Program-made: the position numbers and the translations under genes
Shown here: piece after piece, positions 36,634 through 49,167 of the stretch
Numbering within the stretch: position 1 is the first letter of the stretch
How the letters are laid out: every line of letters begins with the position of its first letter
Notes under the pieces: generated by a model
The model's database searches: none
Seen by the model: only the letters and a program-made list of their open reading frames with translations
What the model was told of the DNA's origin: nothing
Origin: Parasponia andersonii
Taxonomy: Eukaryota > Streptophyta > Magnoliopsida > Rosales > Cannabaceae
Length of the DNA stretch: 64,000 bases
Assembly: GCA_002914805.1 (NCBI GenBank)
Contig: JXTB01000016.1
Location: 1,501,230 to 1,565,229 of the forward strand
Direction of reading: 5' to 3'

Positions 36634-38425
36634 TGTAGGAAAAATTAACCTAAAACTTAGGAAAATCATGCATGCATATAGATATGGAAAATACATGATA
36701 ATATCATGAACGCAGTAGATTTAGGTTTTAAAATTTTTACATAAAAACAGTTTTCATAACCATATAAAACACATGCAACATTTACAGGATCATGTACAGC
36801 ATAAATCAAATCTAGATACAAAAACACTAGAGATAAGATTAGAGTTTACCTCTTGTTGCATGTTTCTCCTTGATCTCCTTACTGATGGTGATCAGACCTC
36901 CAATTTTAGATCTTCTTGTCTATGCTCTTGCTCTTGGTTGATGAGGTGAGTGGGCACCAAGTCGAAACCTATGTTAGAGAATGATCAAAAACGCCTTCTT
37001 GATCCTATAGAATACCGGGACGTGAGATGGGACTGTGAGATAGTAAGAAACTTTTTCTCTCCTCTCTTTCTTAGCCTTGGCCAATTTTTCTCTCTCTCCT
37101 TGTGTCTATGCGTGTGACTCTCTAAGAGTTACTGTATAGTTTTTTTCTATCATATATCTTATATATATGGGACAAAAAACTGCTAACCCTAGTCCAATTA
37201 GGATTGGGCTTGTTTTCCAATTTGGGTTTTGGGTGTATTTTTATAAATATGTCCAACTTATGAAACTTATTTATAAAAATACCAACTTCTGTGTAGAATC
37301 ATTATTTTACACAGTTTTATAAAACTAATTTCACAAATACCACCATCCAATTAATGAGCTTAATTGAGCTAGACAATGGACCTAATGGATCCAAATAATC
37401 TAAGCCCCAATAATATGATAAATACATAATAACTCTTATTATGATAATTATATAAATATTATTAGTAAAGGGGACACTCCACTAAAGGCCCAATACTCCA
37501 CTCTTAGATTAAATGTCATGCCTTTTATAGAGATTTAATCAACTAAACTTGATTAACCGATCCATCTAGTATATTCTATACCACATATAGAATCCCTATA
37601 CAATGTCGTAGTAGGATAGGTGAAATTACCATATTACCCCTCCAACACCTATTTACCGTTAAGTTATTATCTTTCTATCAAGGAATAATATTGTCGATAA
37701 TTTTGTTCTCAATGGCCATTTAGAAAAAATTATCAACCAATTCACAAAGTGAATACTAAAATCTTAGATTTAATTATTCCATGAATCTTGAAAGAACCTA
37801 AAGTAGCATTAATGTATAGTGTCCTTAACTATTTGGTGTTCCCACCAATTCATAAGTCATAACCTCCAATATGCCAGAGTTCACCTCTAATTTCATAGAG
37901 GTTAGTTTTTTAACAAATCAAAAAGTTATAATCTATGAAAGCAAGTCCAGTCAAATATCAAGGATTAAGATCTATATGCTAAGAGCTAGTTTGTGATAAT
38001 ATAATAATTGAGTTACGGCACTCCAATTCTTTATATTACCGAGTCCAGTTTAATACATATAACTTGTTTATATTGTATTAGTGTTTCTATCAGAAGTCGA
38101 ATACTTCAATGATTTGAGACATATCATTCCTTTTGAGATAGAAAAATATTACAACTTATATTAAATAAAGTATTCCATCTTTATTTACAGATTGTAAACT
38201 ACTTCATTTAGACTTAAATAAAGAAATAAGTCTTCCTATAATTAACACTTAATCATGTTTGTTTCTTTATACACATATAAAGTCGTGGAATCTTTTTCAG
38301 ATGAATAAATTATTCAACTAAGATAGTTTAATCTAGCAAATATTATAATTACATATAAGAGAAAGTTGTTTGTACTCAAAAGGTTAAAATTGGAAATCTT
38401 ATTTTTTAGGACAAAAATCCCAATA
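36634..38425 (-). mobile_element. Lone Copia LTR nested in the Gypsy RT gene
   Basis: It is flanked by the perfect 5-bp direct repeat GACAG (36629-36633 and 38426-38430). Read on the minus strand it begins TATTGGGATTTTTGTCC, a TG-to-TA change from the common TGTTGGGATTTTTGTCC Copia LTR start, and ends ATTTTTCCTACA. Length is 1792 bp. Removing it with one GACAG restores RT continuity across GAPVLF-type residues into [18 protein letters not shown]. So this is a later insertion reduced to one LTR by recombination. Confidence 0.85.
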
Positions 38426-38522
38426 GACAGGAGCATCCTAAGGGGAAGTGCTACTGCGAATAAAGCCTTTGGAAAGCAGATCATCTAACTATTCTTTCAA
38501 TTCTTTAAAGAATGATATAAAA

Positions 38523-40659
38523 CAAAAGGGTAGAAGGAGAATTTCACAACGATGGAAAATTCTTTGATTTATTTTAAAAATGTCTAAAAAATTCTAGTTT
38601 TATAAAATAGTCTATTTAAATAAGACTCTTAGAATTTTATCTCACGAACCTCTCCCGCAGTACATATACACCATTAAACATAAATTGAATCGTAATTAGA
38701 AAAATATAAATCAAATATAAGTCTAAGCATCATTATCATCCATGAAAAAATCAAACACAAGAATGGAATAAATAGGTTCATAAACAAAAATAGAATGTAG
38801 TAACCTTGGTTCAATGCCAATAAAAAAATCCAAATAGTCCAAATACTATAACAACTCGCTTCAAGTATGACCAAGATAACGAACTACAATCCTGATGACC
38901 TCTCACTACTCTTGATCATCAAGGTCGCACTGAACACCACCTGAGAAGGAAGGTAGGGGGCTTGAGTATGTAATGCCCAGTAAGAAAAATAGTTACCTCG
39001 ATCGAAAAAATTTTAGTAATGGAGAGTTCTTGCATGATAAGTTTAAATCTAGTACATATATATATATAATGATCCAAAATCAGAAATCCATATGTATATG
39101 TATAAATAATTCAATATAATCAAAACTATTCAATTCATATGCACATGACACAAATCAACTCATATCTATGAGCTCTCATCATCTCATCGTGGAAACCCAG
39201 GATGATGGCACTAAGTATACCTAATAGTCTTTTGACACCTAAGCCCATACCCATAGGGGACACCCATATGTCGCCTACCAAACTTGAAGGGATAACTGAA
39301 TCACCTAAGCCTACCAAATGGGGAGGTAATAAGAAATAATAAATCTTGCACAGGTTTATGGACTCTACACTGATAGTAAGGCATACAGTGCCACACTATA
39401 AACTCACGATGCTAACATAGTGCTCATGTATGATCTTATGACATGTGCAATATAGAACTAAAGTGTGAAAATAATCAAGCTCTGATTTTTTGACAAAATA
39501 CACATAATAAGTTTTTATAGAAAAATGGGCAACATAGTGACCCTATTTTTGATATACCCAAAATAACCTATACTGAGAAAATTTTCAGAGTAATATAGTA
39601 TATATCATACCATCACAATTCATCACATATATTCAAATAACTCAAAAATCACATTTATTCTTATATGTTACAGAAAATAATTTTTATTCGAAAATGGTAC
39701 AAAGCGAAGGTAACTGAATCCCTACCTTACAAGAATAGCGATATCACACTATTGAATCCTCAAGGTATCGTTAGATGATTGTCCGGAAAGTCGGGAACTA
39801 ATTCCAAGCCCTCGATCGTCCTTGCAAAAAATGAACTTCTCAACAGAACTTCAAATCCTTAAACGGACTTCTTCGCAGCATCCAAAATAGCTAGGTTAGA
39901 CATATAACTTGTCCAATTTGGGTCCAGGCCCACACCGAACTGGTGGCATGTAAATCGAGACAAATCTTAGCTGTCTAATTTTGATTTTTGTACCAGTCAC
40001 CAAATATAGGCAATACATATATCAAACTTCTCTATTTTTTGAGTACAATCCAAAAATGACAACAAAAATATGATCTAACGGCCGAATTAAAAAGTCAAAT
40101 TCAGACTCAAAATATCCAAAAATGGCAACTTTTGATTCGAGTAGTTTGAGGTTAAGATATATATAACTTGAGCTTCCTCTCGACGAGATAAATCTATTAA
40201 ACCTAATTAAATGACAAACAGTGGTCGGAATCGTCGCCGATAACCAAAAACGTCTGTGGCTTCTCTAGCTCCTCACCGGCATTTGGCGACTCCGGTGGCT
40301 ATAGGTTGCTGGAGGCACGGCGATACTTCAGGGGGTCCTGGTGGCCGGACAATGACCGGTGGGTGACACCTGGGTTTTTGCTCCTTCGGTGGCTTCATTG
40401 GGAGAGAAACAGAGAAAGAATAAGGGAGGAAGAAAGAGAAAGGGGGGAAGAAGGCAAACCAATATGGATTTGCATGGGACTGTGTAATTTTCTCAAAATT
40501 GTAAAACAATCCCTCAACTTTTAATTCATTTTAGTCCTCCACAAAAATTACAATTTAGTTGTCACACATTAAAAATTTTACAACTTAGTCCCTCTAATAT
40601 TTAATTCGGAAATTAATAAAATATCTAATTTGCCCTAAAAAATTCCAAGTTTTTACAAT
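38523..40659 (-). repeat. 5' LTR of the gag-less Gypsy element
   Basis: Read on the minus strand it begins TGTAAAAACTTGG at 40659. It abuts FANCJ intron sequence on the right and a truncated RT on the left, without a primer-binding site. Confidence 0.65.
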
Positions 40660-40750
40660 AATCCTGTATACCATAAGAAAATATATAAATAACATCATAA
40701 TATCAAAGAAAACAAAGGACATTCAGCATATTAAAATAAGAATGTTATAC

Positions 40751-43031
40751 CTTCTAGAGTAATCACAGACATACCAGAAAAATGTTCTACTTCATTCTTT
40801 GTATCTGATGCATCTTTGATTGCCTGATATAAAAGATAGAGGTTAGCATCATGCATTTAATAAGAAAATACATCAAGAAACTCCATAGGTACCTTCGTGG
40901 CAAATCCAAGCAAGCTTGGAAAGGACTGTTGAGAAATATTAGCCTCCTGGAGCTCTCTCAATGCCTTATCACCAGTCCAACTGTAGCAAGTAATGACAGT
41001 CAATGCCAGCTAAGGGAAAAAAGGGGAAAGAAAAGGAAGTGTCAAGAATACAAAGGTTACCATTTGCCCATTACAAAATCTCTAAGGCGTGAAATAACTT
41101 AGTTGTCCTCAGCATATGTCATTTTAAGTACAAAAATAGATGAGTCATAAAAACTTTTATTTTGTGCAACATGAGAAGAGGAACACAACAAAAATCCTGA
41201 TATTATTTTGTTGCTTAGAAGTAATGGAGGGAAACTTGATGCTGAACTTGCACATGAAGAAGAGAAAAAGAAACTTATGAATGTTTAAGTAGCCAAAATA
41301 TGAAATCCAAAAACAACATATTCGTACACATTGTATTAGCCTGCGTCAGTTGTGTTTTGCTGCATAATACAGCAAATAATTATAAGCTAAATGTGAGATA
41401 TAGACTACCGATTAGTTTCGAATAGATTGACATCAATATGAGAGAAAAAACTTATTTGAAAATAAGAAGCTCCAAATCCTAAAAAACGAAGTAATGTTTT
41501 GAATATTTCATTTCAAGTAGTTCATTTAGAAAATCCTACTTCAGTTGGGGAATACGTATGACCATCTCAAACTAAAACAAAGAAGTAATATTAACAAGGA
41601 TTAACTGTATATATTGCTGGTTTGTAGAACCAGCCTGCTGGTGGTGGTAAATCTAACAATTCAACTTACCAGAAGAAAGTGTTGAAATTCACGCTTTTCC
41701 AACGTATCTCTTCTGTGGCCAATCCAACTTAGGAGATCCTCTATAATATTTGTATCAATAATTGACATAATTACATGTACATTAGACAATTGCGCCTAAA
41801 ATGTATGAAATGGTACCTGTGTCACTTCGTACAAACGTTGGTATACCGAAGCATTAGCTTCGCAGAGGCCCTCTAGTTCCGCCTTCAATTCTTTTCAAAA
41901 GTAGGGCAACTATATAAGAAATAGAAATTTCATAACTAAAGACAGAATTAGTAGCTTGTAACGTGCTATGCAAAGCTTCTTCTTCGATATCCGCACTACC
42001 AACATCACGAGCAGTATCCTCCATATTGCTGCAAATAAATGAAGGCAATTTTAATGTAGAACATCTAAACCTGACTAAGTCAGTTACAACATGAAATTGA
42101 AGCCAAAAGATTTATGCATACAATAAGTTTATTTTTCACGTTCATGTTAAATGTTTTCCTCACTTTCACTATTTCTGTAAAAGGAAATCAAAGTATAGAG
42201 ATGAGTAGAAAATAGAATGTTTCATTTGTGCCATATAAATAATAATTTTTTTAGCAACCAAAGTTACAAAATACTGGACTTTTTGACTCATTTTGTAAAC
42301 TTTTAACTCTACCAACTTTTTTCAAAACAAAGTACACAGTTATAACATATGAATGAAGTTGTGCAAACATACTGAGCCTCATCAAGAACCAAAATGGCTC
42401 CTTAAATATTTACATCCATTGCACCCCGAATAACTAGATTGATAACATAATTATATGGGAAAAAGACCAACTCTGCAGAATCTGCCATGGAACGTGCTGC
42501 ATAATAGGAACAGCCTAGGAAATGGAAAAAGGAAAAATCGCAGCACAATAATTAGCCGCTAAAGGAGGTAGATATTAGATGTTTGTTTAAAATGTAGGAG
42601 AGAGAGGAGAGAGAGAGAGAGAGAACGGAAGGCAACCTTTTACAATCTGCCCAAGTTTAACAAGATCTTCTATGTCATGAGCCTCATGACAACCTCCTTT
42701 TTGAAGGGATGGATGAAATTGAACTTTCTTTTCGTTTCTGTTTACAAGAGAAACTAATTGCTTATGATTACTAATTATTAAGGCAAACAGAACTATTACT
42801 AAACAAGAAAAAGATAACTCACTCAAATTCCGGGCATCCTGTGCCTCCTTTGCTCAAAAGCAACTTGCTGGAAATTCAAATGACATACTTAAGACAATCA
42901 CCAAAAAAACAATAAGTGGGATGGTAAAAAAATAAATAAAAAGGGTTGTGAGTGCTGAAAACACACCATTCTTCATCAAGATTATCTTTTCCACGCATAT
43001 ATGGATTAGTGCAGTAATGCTTTTGTGATGC
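40751..43031 (-). pseudogene. FANCJ: FANCJ-like helicase relic, Fe-S and DEAH exons with a nonsense codon
   Basis: Eight or more minus-strand exons match plant FANCJ/BRIP1. 43031-42967 gives ASQKHYCTNPYMRGKDNLDE. 42867-42823 gives LLLSKGGTGCPEFE. 42737-42637 gives HPSLQKGGCHEAHDIEDLVK and supplies a Cys of the Fe-S cluster region. 42514-42373 gives GCSYYAARSMADSAELVFFP and ends LVLDEA, the DEAH box being completed by the next exon (HNMEDTARDVGSADIEEE, from 42028). 41740-41670 gives DLLSWIGHRRDTLEKREFQH. 40980-40893 gives WTGDKALRELQEANISQQ. 40823-40751 gives AIKDASDTKNEVEHFSGMSV. TAA at 42404-42402 interrupts the DEAH exon. The ATP-binding N-terminal exons are not found to the right. Confidence 0.85.
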
Positions 43032-44274
43032 CTGCACCATAAATGGGGAAACCAGGCTATTGAAGATGTTATCATCAATAACTACTATAATTTTGAACCT
43101 CAACCAAACAATAAATCGAGATATTAAGAGCACATGTACGAAAAATAATGACGTGATGATTAGGCAAATGTTCAACACAATTCAATGTGCTCACTATATT
43201 TTGGAAGAGTTTGGTAGGAGGGGTAAATCTACTTTCTTATTTTAAATCCAATAATACACGCATAGATTTTAGCAATCATATGTTTTGGTTTACGATATTC
43301 ATTAAGCATTACAAAGACATCAATCCCGTGGCACCGTAGTGCCAACCTTTAGATAATGTGGCATCGCAGCACCACCATCCGGCGCTGCAGCACTACATTT
43401 GACGTTATAGCTCCACAAAGTGCAAACACATTGAAGAATTTCTGGATCATGCAGGTTGGCTTCTTCTATATAAATTCTCTTACACTCATTTGATAGATAG
43501 ATTGAGCTTAATGCATCTATTTACTTGGCCACTAAATAGATTATTATTGTGAAATCTATATTAACTTAGAAAGGGGAATATAGGTTTGGATATAGATAAA
43601 ACAATATAAGATCATCTAGTGTAGGGTGAGCTTACATAGAAAAGGAATATATTTATGTAACTTGTGCAACCTTGTGTACGAATTATCAAACATAATGAGT
43701 CTAATCAATTTATGTTAGGAGTAATATATTATCTTGTTTAGACATTTTCACTTATGTCTTAGAAAAGAGTGGTGAATACATTAGGATTCTCACTTGTCAA
43801 TTCTAAATAGATAGTTAGAGGGTAGATTGCATCCCTAGGTTCCTTACTATTGCTTTACGAGCTATTTTTGGTTGCTTAGTTTTCAATTTCCTTTCTTTCC
43901 TTTTACATTATTGTTACATTTTAATTCTTGCACAAAACTATCGAATATTGTCGTTTGGATAAATTGGAAACTAATTTCGGTTAATACTTAGCAATTATGA
44001 ATCGAGTACTCCTCATGGAATCGACACTCTCTTATTCTATATTACTTATTGTGACTCGTATACTTTCTGTATTTATGTGTTAGAAATAGCCCTACAAAAA
44101 TTCAAACCACCTTCAACTGTAATGTAATGAGAGAGTAATTTCAGAAAATTAAATTTAAATATATGTAAATATTGACTTTACACTACTAACTTGCTTGATG
44201 TTGAAGAGTTTAGTAAAGAGTATGTTGTCACTTCCTCTCTATATCATATTCAAGATTAAAATCTTTGGCATTGT
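43032..44274. other. Spacer with probable Gypsy relic
   Basis: No ORF is supported. The phrase GAGTACTCCTCATGGAATCGACACTC near 44003-44032 and the GC-richer block at 43325-43430 resemble non-coding parts of plant Gypsy (Tat/Athila-type) elements. This is a weak resemblance by eye. Confidence 0.3.
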
Positions 44275-45491
44275 ATGATTCATTCTTTTGGTAAACTCTG
44301 GTTTGAATTCAAGGATAGACTCGTATGCCCAAGACTGAAAGGCATATATAAAGCCATTAAGAATATAGGCCACATTTTAGGGTGGAGTTTTCGACTTGGT
44401 GACTTGATGAACTTTCTCCTTGAAAGATTTGGTCCAGTAATATACCAATTGCTTGAAAACTACCTTCCCGTAGGGATATGCATTAAAAAACTCGAGGTTG
44501 TCGACTACTTTCAAAGAAAATGGATCAATATATGTATTCTATTCTCTAGACAAAAACGCATTCTCCAGAAGATACATAAGGGCTAACTTTACTCTATCCT
44601 TGTTGGATCCTCCATGAAAGGCAAGGTATTGGTGGTCCAACACCGCCCTCAATACGATCTTTGATGCTGGAAATATGTCTTTCATAATCTATCTATTAGT
44701 TCTATAGGTGATGAATTGGTGTCCCCTATGCAAGTCAGCCTTTTTAGCAATCCAAACTCAATCAATGAGAATCTCAGATTATTTCCACCAATCCTAAATA
44801 AGGCTATATCATCCCTTGGCTGATTTAACTGTCTGAGAAGACATTGGTGTACAACTTGATATGCGAACTCAAATTTTGAACAATCAATATCTGGGAAGTG
44901 CCCAAAACATGTCTCCCTAAATATTTTTCTTCTGAGATTCGGTCAATTGCTCTTGTATAGTTTGAACGACATCCTATTTGTAGTGCTTCAAAATTCTAGC
45001 TCTGAAGTGTTGTTCCTCTTCTACAATGGGTTCCTATTCCTAACTTAATATTATTAGGTATATATGTTCAGACACATGCAAGACTACACAAAGGTAAGGA
45101 ATTAAAAAATAAAACTTTCTTCTAGAAGGGAGTGGTGTATTAGAGCACATTGAATAGATCACCAGTTAAAAATTTTCATAATAGTAACAAATAATCAAAT
45201 ATATTGAACGAGACAATGGAAATTCTAATTTCTTAGTAAAAAAATAGAAACCCAATGTAACTAAGTTAAGACACTATATGAGATAGAGGCGGTTTCATAC
45301 CTTGATATTTAGAGTGCCCTCTTTTGCACTGGGGATCTGTCCATAGTGCTTCTATTAAAGGATGTAGTGTCATTCGATGGCAACTTAAAAGCTGAAGATC
45401 GACCACGCTTTCTTTTTCGACCTACATCTGAACTTGACAGATTGAGCATATATGGCCTTGCAATTTGGGCATCAAACCTCGTTCTCACCAT
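44275..45491 (-). pseudogene. DUF1985-type transposon protein relic
   Basis: A minus-strand first exon from ATG at 45491 (MVRTRFDAQIARPYMLNLSS) ends near the GTATGAAACC donor at about 45303. Further along, FRIGGNNLRFSLIEFGLLKR near 44815-44755 and VVDNLEFFNAYPYGKVVF near 44500-44445 match the DUF1985 region of plant proteins often fused to Ulp1-like cysteine proteases in Mutator-like and CACTA transposons. ILNGFIYAFQSWAYESI near 44365-44315 follows. Several stops break the frame, and no Ulp1 catalytic domain is seen. Confidence 0.6.
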
Positions 45492-46666
45492 AACGGGAAG
45501 AATGGAAATTTTGAAAGAGAAAATATTGCTTTGGGAAATATGGATAGAGTCACAATTTTGGGTACTCTAGTGCATTGAGGGTTTTGAGTTCATTATCTCA
45601 ACTCTATTCAGTTAAGATGGTGGTGTATCTGCATACTCAGCCACTAACACAAATGTCATTCAAAAATTTTATAAATATTTTAGTTCATGATAAAGCAGTT
45701 TACGGGAAATTTTCGACTGTGGTTAATAGTGTGAGTGATGGTTGATATTATTACTTTACTTGGTATAAGAAGTTTGGGCCTTTACAATTGCTTTACTTGG
45801 TATATTATTGGGCCTATTATGGATGTCAATAGCTCATAGATGGTCTATTCTATACAAAATTTGAGAGCCCTAAACCATAACATGAATTTTGAATTAACAA
45901 TTATTATGACACTCGAAATAACCTCTCTTTTTTCTTAAAAGCAAATATTATGGTCATTGATAAAGATAACCTAAACCCAACAACTCTTTATGCCTAATAC
46001 TGTATATCTTTTACTCTGTCTTCAAACCATGGAGGAGAGTTGAGCTGCAATTCAAGTGTGAGAGAAACTGATGGAGTACAATCACTACTAAATTGATCCA
46101 ATAAAGGTAAGGAGAATATACTCTTTTCTTTTCTTTTTTTTTTCATTTTTCAGTGCTTAATGTTTGTCATTTTAAACATGTAGATGGTAGCCCTATTTAT
46201 ATTAGCTCAATTCTTGAAATTCGGTACTTATAATGTCCTAAAAATTTTCGTTGAATAAATTTCAATACTTGATTGCATTCTAGAAAAATCTAGTATGGAT
46301 ATTGATATTTTAGTTCATCTTAAATAATAAAAACAGTTAATAAAAAATTATTAAGTAGATACATAATAGAATTTTATTTGCTATAAAAACCATTATTTTG
46401 TGTGTCTAAAAATGACTTATATAAGATTTATATAGAAGCATTATTGAGCTATAAATAAGCAATTACTAAATGTAAATGGCTCTTAATTATATAGGTACAA
46501 TTATTTTATTTCATATAAATTTATTTATATGTATATTATATTCACTATTTTGGCGTTATATAGTCCACAGTAATTAAAGAACAACATATACAATGAAATT
46601 TATGAATGTTATAAAACAAAAAATTTGGTTTAATTTCTATTGGCCGATGTGTATATTTAGAAGCTC
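45492..46666. other. AT-rich spacer between divergent transposon-derived genes
   Basis: No gene or element end recognised. The DUF1985 relic points left and the FAR1-like relic points right, so this could hold two promoters or transposon terminal sequence. Confidence 0.3.
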
Positions 46667-46762
46667 ATGTTAAGCATGGATGAAAGTATCAAATCACATG
46701 GAGCTGAATCTCAACATTATTGGAGTTCTATGATTGAAGAACTTGGGATATCAAAGGAACCT

Positions 46763-46844
46763 CAGGATTTTAGCAAAGAGGACTTGCTAAATAAAAGTCT
46801 TCCCAGGATTTTAGCAAAGAGGACTTGCTAAATAAAAGTCTTCC
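46763..46844 (+). repeat. Perfect 41-bp tandem duplication
   Basis: Two identical 41-bp units, 46763-46803 and 46804-46844, each starting CAGGATTTTAGC and ending AAAAGTCTTCC. Since 41 is not a multiple of three, it shifts the FAR1-like frame. Confidence 0.95.
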
Positions 46845-48450
46845 AAGTCTTTATAGATGGGAGGAATTCTACTACACTTACTCCAAATGGATCAGCTTTA
46901 GTATGAGAAAGGATGACGTACGATGCGATCATAATAAGATTGAGTAGCAACGCAAATGGGTTTGCTCAAAGAAGGGGTATAGAAGTGAAAAGTAGAACAA
47001 CCTAGAAAATAGAAAACATGGCTGAAATCATTAATAAAGAGTGATTGTTCTGCATGCTTAAGAGTAAAACTAGTCAAGATGACAAATGCATGGCTAGTGA
47101 GGGACTTAAAACCAGGTCATAACCATGAATTAGCATGCCTATGTGAGATTCAATTCCTAAAGTCAAATAGGTGTATATCAGAAACTGTCAGGTCACAGGT
47201 AGTGTCACTGAGAAGGTTCGAAATCTGCACTAACCAAATCATAAATCACATAGCACAAGAAAGAAGAGGTCGGGAGCATATGGGATTCCTAAAAAAAAAA
47301 AACCTTTACAATTAGATAGGCCGTCAAAGAGAATTACATGAAAGAGAAATAGATTCAGAAGAAGCAATGGGTTACTTGGGATATATTGCTGTACAAGATG
47401 CAAATTTCTATGGTCTTTACAACTAGAACGAAGAGAATAGGCTAGCAAACCTATTGTTGGCTGATGGGAACTCCTGGCGAAATTATGCATATTTTGGAGA
47501 AGTGATGGCATTTGACATGACGTATAAGATCAATGCTTATAACAAGCCTTTGATAGAACTAATCGATGTAAATCACCACTTTAGGGCATGTGTACTTGCC
47601 ATAGGGTTGCTTACGGATACGACAGTTGAGTCACTTTTGTGGATCCTATGTCATTTTCTAGATTCCATAAACAACAAAACCCCATCGGTTGTCCTCGCTG
47701 GTAGAGATCATGCAATCTCGTAGATAATGCCAAATGTTGTCCATCATCTCTGTGTGGCATCTCGGGATGAATATGGGCAGTAATGTACCAAATCCAAATT
47801 TTAAGGCCGAATTTAGTCAACTTTTGTATCATTATTTTACTGAGGAGGAGTTTAAGAAAGAATGGAACCAGTTGATTCAGAGATACGAATTAAAGGACAA
47901 TGATTGTGTAAGAACCATGTATGAAAAAAGGAAAAGTTGGGTGAGGTATTTTTTGTAGACACTTCTTTGCTGGACTAAGAACAACGCAAAGATCTGAAGC
48001 TATGAATTTGTACTTATCGAGCTTCTTCACAAACAAGCTGAAAATAATTAACTTCATTGGCCAAATAGTTTTAATACCCCCTAATTTAACCATATTGTCC
48101 TATATAGCCAAACTATGAAGTATTATTCTTTCTTAAACATTATCTTTAGTTTTATAAAAAGATGTGCAAATTTGACCTTTCTAAAACCTTTAAAACAAAG
48201 CAATTACATGGAATTTCTTTTAAAAGTATCTTTACAAAATATACAATCAGAAGAGATTTTCACCAGTCTATTTTGTCATCAACATTAGCATTTACATCAC
48301 ACCCAAAATATCTCAAAACAAAAATATCGCCCACATGTCAAGCTTGTCCATATATGTATTATCATGGTGACAAAAGGCAGGCCAGATAACTTGCTACTCA
48401 ATACTAAAGTGTGTCTTCTCATCTGCATCACAAGACTAAAGTGAGCTAAA

Positions 48451-49104
48451 TGTTACGCCCCGCTCATTTGGCTTCCAAAATCCAAATGTTATTACTCATG
48501 GCTCTAAGGTCCTCTATATATACTGCTCACCCAAAAAGATTGAGGAAGACCTTAGAACGTGGTGGACACTTTTAGAGTGATCAAGAGAGGTCTTGGCCAT
48601 GTTAGAAGACTCTAATTGATGCTACTAAGTCCTAGAAGGCTCTAGACAAGGCTAAATGGTGCTAGATGATCGGATGATCCTAAAAGCTCCTAGAATGACT
48701 TAGAAGAGCCAAGATGGTAGGTGAACCTCTTAGAAGGATCTAGACCATGTTTTGTTCTAGAATTCTCTATGTAAATATCTTTGTAGATATTATAACTTTA
48801 TTTGAGAATAATCTAGACCCTTTGTAAGATCATGCCACTTGGCACAATCACAATCGTTGGTTGGTTTAGGCTTTGCCTATATAAAGGACCCATTGGGTTC
48901 ATTTGTACACAACTTCCATTTGTGAGAGTTCTAAGTATTCTAAGAGTAATACAAAGTTTTCATTTACCTAAATTCTCTCATCCTTACCACTTTGTCTCAA
49001 AAGCTTACTCTAAGTCCCTTTCTTGAGTATTGGTAGGCAGACTTAGTACGACAGACTGTACTAAGTGCCGCACGATTGTCTAGTTTAAGGCTAAGGTCGT
49101 GACA
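48451..49104 (+). repeat. 5' LTR of the chromovirus
   Basis: It begins TGTTACGCCCCGCTC and ends GGTCGTGACA. It contains a TATATAAA-like promoter element (TATATAAAGG at 48877-48886). Confidence 0.85.
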
Positions 49105-49107
49105 GCG

Positions 49108-49119
49108 TGGTATCAGAGC
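49108..49119 (+). other. Chromovirus primer-binding site
   Basis: TGGTATCAGAGC is the standard plant site complementary to the 3' end of initiator-Met tRNA, three bases after the LTR. Confidence 0.9.
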
Positions 49120-49167
49120 TTTGGTTGCTTGTTATATCTTGGTGATTCCATTGTCTAAATAAAGACC

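Larger units (their letters stand above)
31797..40659 (-). mobile_element. Gypsy LTR retrotransposon lacking gag and protease (Del/Tekay-like)
   Basis: Two LTRs bound a short internal region. The 3' LTR is about 31797-33954 and the 5' LTR about 38523-40659; the inner limits are approximate. A purine tract (AAGGAGGAGAGAA on the minus strand, 33955-33972) precedes the 3' LTR. The interior starts abruptly in the N-terminal part of RT (LDDLLSKGFIRSSTSP near 38515-38440) directly after the 5' LTR, so gag, protease and the primer-binding site are deleted. RNase H and integrase remnants follow. The interior is interrupted at 36634-38425 by a lone Copia LTR. Confidence 0.7.
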
